Source: Nepenthes gracilis (taxonomy: Eukaryota > Streptophyta > Magnoliopsida > Caryophyllales > Nepenthaceae). From it: DNA of 64,000 bases. Positions 59,616 through 64,000 of this stretch are shown in pieces; position 1 is the first letter of the stretch, and the number at the start of each line of letters is the position of its first letter. The notes below the pieces were generated by a model that was given only the letters and a program-made list of their open reading frames with translations, was not told the origin of the DNA and made no database searches. The stretch is taken from NCBI GenBank assembly GCA_033239525.1, contig BSYO01000005.1, positions 1,391,001 to 1,455,000 on the forward strand, in the 5' to 3' direction. The translations under genes were made by a program, and so were the position numbers.

Positions 59616-62600
59616 GTAAGTAATCTAGATGTTTCGTGCTAAAATGTGGCTCTCTGAGTTTGTTTAAATTCACCAATTTTCTGGATTTTTGGAGATCATT
59701 ATTATTTGATGATTTCATCGCTCTTGAGATGAGGTTGCTGTGGCATCTTTCTTTCCCTTGTAATTTATTTGTAATCATGAAATATATGCTTTTTACCGTG
59801 ATTTTGATGGTTTCTGATCATTTGTTGCACAATCTACTTTTAGTATTTGTCTTCACAGTACAAGCTCTTGTTTAAACCAGAAACGGGTATAAATTTTCTT
59901 TACTTCATTCCTTTTGGGCATTATTTAACGTGACAATGTTTGTGACAGTGATAACTCAACTTTTGCAACTGAAAATACGTTTTTGGTATTGCTAGTGTTC
60001 TGCTTTAGGTTTGATGTTCTGTTTGTGGGTTCAGTAACAATAGGTGGATGGGGAATGCAGGCAAGTGGGACGAATGCAATGGAAGAAATATTAGATACAG
60101 AGGAATTGGTGAGAATAAATGTCTACTTCGTTGGACAAAAGAAGAGAATTTTTTTTTTTAAGTGAAAGCAGTTTCTATATAGTGAAAGAACCAAGAAGAT
60201 AAAGCAAAAGGGGAAAGGACCATGTAGTTGTGCTTCTTTGTTCAACTATGTATATGATCCTTTTCGTTTCTTTGAGATTAGGTTTTTCGACCAACCCACC
60301 AACTGTTCTACCATTCCCTTATTGATAAAGTGTAGCACTTTGATACTGTGTTGTTCATTTTCTTAAATTGTCTAGCTCTTGCCCACTTTTCTCATAGCTA
60401 ATCATTCTTTTCTCTATGTACTTTGTTTTTTTTTTTTCCTTTGGGGAGGGGGTTGATGAGTGGACATTGGGAAATAATTACCCTTCTGGTTAGGCTATAA
60501 CTCAAAGAAGAAGATTTGGGTAGCACAAAAATCATATGTTAAATTGATTGGTAAATTGAAAATTCGTAATGGTTTGATATTTGCTACTTGCTTTGTTGGA
60601 TTATGAAGAAAAGATTATTGCTGAGATATTATTTTTCACATGATATCAACTGGTTTGTTGTATGTGCCATGATCATGATTTCCCCCTAGTTGCCATTTGA
60701 TATTTTTTCCTTTGTCTCTGTTGCCATGAGGTCTCTTGAACTCCCTGTTTATATAATATGTTACCCTTGCAGCCATAGATTTGAGATAGGACACCACGAC
60801 GGCCCTTATGTTTGCTGAAATACAAGTGGCACTGTGATGTAAAACTCTTGCCCCCACCCCCCTCAACAAGAAAATGAAAAGGGGTAGCTGGTCAGCTACT
60901 GGAATATTTTCATTTACTTTAGGAATGATCTGGAAATCATCTGAGCATCAGGTTCTTTTTTTCCCCAATACTTTATACATGTGGTGGCCTGAATTGTTCC
61001 CACCTGTTCTATGGAAATGTCATGGATGAAGGTCTATAAATAATGTTCTGTTGTTTGTGGTCAACTGCAACATTCTTTTCACTTTGCCATGGAAATTCAG
61101 TGAAATGTAGATCATCGCTGTTCTTAACCAAACTCAGGTTAAGCTCTGTCTCGGAAGCTTTTGAGCTGTTTTACATGACTGTTCACTTGCATTGAATTAT
61201 CTATCCCTACTCACAATGATTGGAGATGATGTGGCCCTTTGACAATTTAAATCTCTCAAACTTTGGCATGTGCCTTGTGATAGATTGAGGGCATTGTTTC
61301 TCACTGCATAGTTTGAATGTTCCTGACATCTTTCCAATTACCACAGAAGCTGCGACATGAATTAATTACTTAATTCTTGACTTGGATGCATAGTTAGTGT
61401 CACAACTCCCTTGGGCTAGACTTCAGGTTAATTACTCAATAGCACCTGTTAGTCACAACGTATGGCAACCAAGTCTCCATTCAGCATACTTCAACCTTTT
61501 TGTTTCATGTGTCTTTTTGAGATTAAGTACTCAAATAAAGGGACTCTGAATTTTCGGAAACAAAATCCAATATTTTTATTAATACTCAACAATAGAAAGG
61601 GAACCCCACACAGGTACTTTCGTTACTTAGTCTCCTCCCCTAAACTAGGAAACAATCCCATAATATATATGTAGACGAAAAGAGAAACTAGCTACATGTT
61701 TCAGTATTTGAGCAGCTGTTTGGTTGTGGGACACTTGTCCTGGTCACTTCCTCCTGGCAGTGCAATCAGCGTCCTTGTCCTGTCTAGGAACTGCCCCCAA
61801 GCACTCTTCTGGAACTACCTTTGGTTACTTTACACATTGTTATAGGTAATTTATGGGAACTGCTTTGGTTGACGGCTGAAGCATGCATCCCTGTTGCCAC
61901 TTTCTGTACTTTTGACACCTCCATTTCTCCACATTGTGTACTTTGGTTACCCTCCACGTTATAGGTAACTTATGTGAATTGCTTTGGTTGACAGTTGAAG
62001 CACGCATCCATGTTGCCACCTTGTGTACTTTAGACACCTCTCCGAACTTAATGAGATGAACTGTCCAATGTCGAGCTGTCCAAAACCGAACTTTGTGGCT
62101 GAATTGTGCAAACTTCTCCCATCTTTGAGTTTGCTTCTGTACTGGATTTCATGTGGCTGAGACGTCACAAGCCTCAAGCAGCCCTGGGTGCTAAGGGGCT
62201 ATCAGTTAGTGACTTGAGCAAAATTCTGTTATTATGTACTTGGTGTCTGTGCAATTGAGAGCCTCTTTTGCCCCTTGAGAACTCAGAATCAGTGCTCCTG
62301 GTTCCTTTGTTTGGTCATTTTCCACTTTCCCTTCACTGGTTCTGCAGTCAAACTCAAACTTCTCTTATTGAAACTCCCTCATGCACTTCATACTTTGCTT
62401 TCAATATCCTTCTAGGTTTTCACTTTGTTCTTCTTGTTTTCTCAATGCTCTTATTCTTTTGAGGGTCAGTTCCATCAAGTTTCTGCATTAAGGGTTTGTT
62501 TGAGCATGACCTTTGAGAAGCCTATAGCCAATAAATGGCTTTGTCTGAGATGTATACTGCTCTCTTTGCTGGAATGTTTTATTTAATGTCTTGTTCTTTT

Positions 62601-64000
62601 CATGCCACAACCACATGTTTCCAGATTCAGGTTGCCCTCCTGGGGAGACAGAGAACGATTTTCCACATCTAAGTTCTCCACTCACAGCTAGAAAAGTTTG
62701 CTATGTAAATACGCAGGCTATGCCTTTGGAATATTAAAAGTAATTATAATGAAGTCTTTTGGCAGATTTTCTTGACCTGGGGAAGTTTTATAATGTGCTG
62801 TTTTTGTGCTGATCATTGCCCTTTAGTTAAATGCTAACACTGATATTGAGTTGTCTCGTAGAATCCTGTGACCTGACATCACAGCACTTCAGAGCTGCTG
62901 TTTTGCCCACTGAAATAGCACTTCATAGCTTCGGACCTGAGGTACTGTGGTATTTCACTTGAAATAGCATTATTTCCTTAGAAATTGCCAATCTGAAATA
63001 TTAGTTAAATATCACTATATTTCTCTAGAAGTCATCAATCAACTTAGTAAATATCACTAAACAAGTTGCCAAGTACTCTGAAATATTTTGTGAATATGAA
63101 CGCCTGTAAGGGATCCTATGTGGTTTTAACTATGCTTAGATCATTAATCCATCATTTACATCATTTGGAAAATGCAATATTTCATGATGTGGTTCTGATA
63201 TTTCCACATTATGCGATATACCTCACTACATATCCAAATTTGATCATTTCACTCCAAGTCCTTCTAAGCTTATCCCTTCCTATTGTTTCTTAGTGTCAGC
63301 AGCCTTTACTTCAGAAAGAGGTCCAAATTAATAATGTGTGTGGGTTTTCCTTCCGGATTATCCCAATCAATCAGCATAGTCTTAGGTGTTTTGAGCCACA
63401 GGACAATTCAGAACACCTTCTTCCATGGTTCTTGTCAAATACCTGGATGTCCTGGCTGTATGTTTTTGACGGGTTAAAATATAACTTGATTAGGTTAATC
63501 GTTTCTGAACTCGTATGCTAATTATGCGTATATTTTTACTGAGAAACTCATTTAGAAGATCTCCTTGCATATGATGGAATACACTATGTTTTGCCCCCAG
63601 AGTCACTGTTTACCGTTTCCAGCGTCCGTAGTCCTGTGTTTCAAATTCTTTGATGTGATTCTTGTTAGACTTTGTTCTCGTATGGTACAAGTAAGTGAAT
63701 ATTAACAGGAGAAACTAACAGATATGGCACTAAAATTCACAAACTATGGCCAATTTTCAGTCTTTAGTTAGGAAAAATGATAAAAGTGGATTAGTTACTA
63801 GGCTATTATTGTGGCATTTATAGATTGTGTCTTGGGTAAATTTTATGGATTAGAGTGGGCTTGCTCATAACAACATGAGCTCTATCCTTTTTGGCTTGGG
63901 TAAAAAATGGTTCCAAATGTGCTTGGATGCTTAGTAGCTTGTTTAGGCTTTGCATGTCAGTATCACACTATGGAATGTATATATAATACATTGCAATACA
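59616..64000 (+). other. Long intron or 3' portion of the RING-CH gene; no exon identified
   Basis: It starts with the GTAAGT donor. No CEIC-type segment to complete the RING-CH domain was found by eye. A 60-codon frame at 59983-60165 is open but does not resemble the family. Composition is T-rich on the plus strand, in keeping with a plant intron. Confidence 0.45.
61832..62040. repeat. Tandem duplication, ~122-bp unit
   Basis: Two copies share 'ataggtaa.ttatg.gaa.tgctttggttgac', 'gaagca.gcatcc.tgttgccac' and 'tgtacttt.gacacctc'. They begin near 61841 and 61963, inside the presumed RING-CH intron. Confidence 0.8.

Noticed and set aside
59983..60165. Second exon of the RING-CH gene.
   Set aside because: The frame lacks the CX2C pair and any resemblance to the expected continuation of the domain.

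Overview
The window is nuclear DNA from a flowering plant, most likely a eudicot. The coding signal is sparse, the intergenic DNA is AT-rich and crowded with retrotransposons, and the genes contain introns. Families recognised are plant ones: class I cytosolic small heat-shock proteins, an R2R3-MYB, a RING-CH protein, and a syntaxin of the plant SYP81 type. I cannot name the species.

Layout. 1-0.6 kb: first coding exon of a SYP81-like syntaxin (minus strand), cut by the window edge. 0.6-3.1 kb: GC-richer non-coding repeat with two tandem arrays. 4-9.5 kb: a decayed Ty3/Gypsy element on the minus strand (LTR remnant with a MITE inserted, then integrase, RNase H and RT remnants). 9.6-15.0 kb: a structurally complete but dead Ty1/Copia element with a 5-bp target duplication. 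15.07 kb: C-terminal scrap of a small heat-shock gene. 16.3-17.4 kb: LTR-like remnant. 17.3-30.1 kb: an inverted duplication carrying two nearly identical small heat-shock genes facing each other, separated mainly by a 7.08-kb Mutator-like element (MULE). That MULE has long terminal inverted repeats, a perfect 9-bp target duplication, a dead FAR1-type transposase and two apparent host-gene fragments, one COP1-like and one HUB/BRE1-like. 30.1-39.2 kb: a second Copia element (minus strand), interrupted by a 3.49-kb Gypsy-type solo LTR. 42.1 kb: third intact small heat-shock gene. 44.2-52.7 kb: two-exon R2R3-MYB gene with a 7.4-kb intron. 53.4-56.1 kb: a pair of direct repeats. 59.2 kb to the end: first exon of a RING-CH gene whose remaining exons I could not locate.

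The host genes do not form a pathway. The clearest local theme is a heat-shock gene cluster (three intact copies and one fragment). The intact copies share a promoter cassette of heat-shock elements and a TATA box, and the cluster has been spread apart by mobile elements. I found no convincing wholly new system. The most noteworthy objects are the gene-fragment-carrying MULE between inverted heat-shock genes, a leader-like module shared by that MULE and Gypsy LTRs, and dense W-box (TTGAC) arrays in retroelement DNA. All homology calls were made by eye without database searches.
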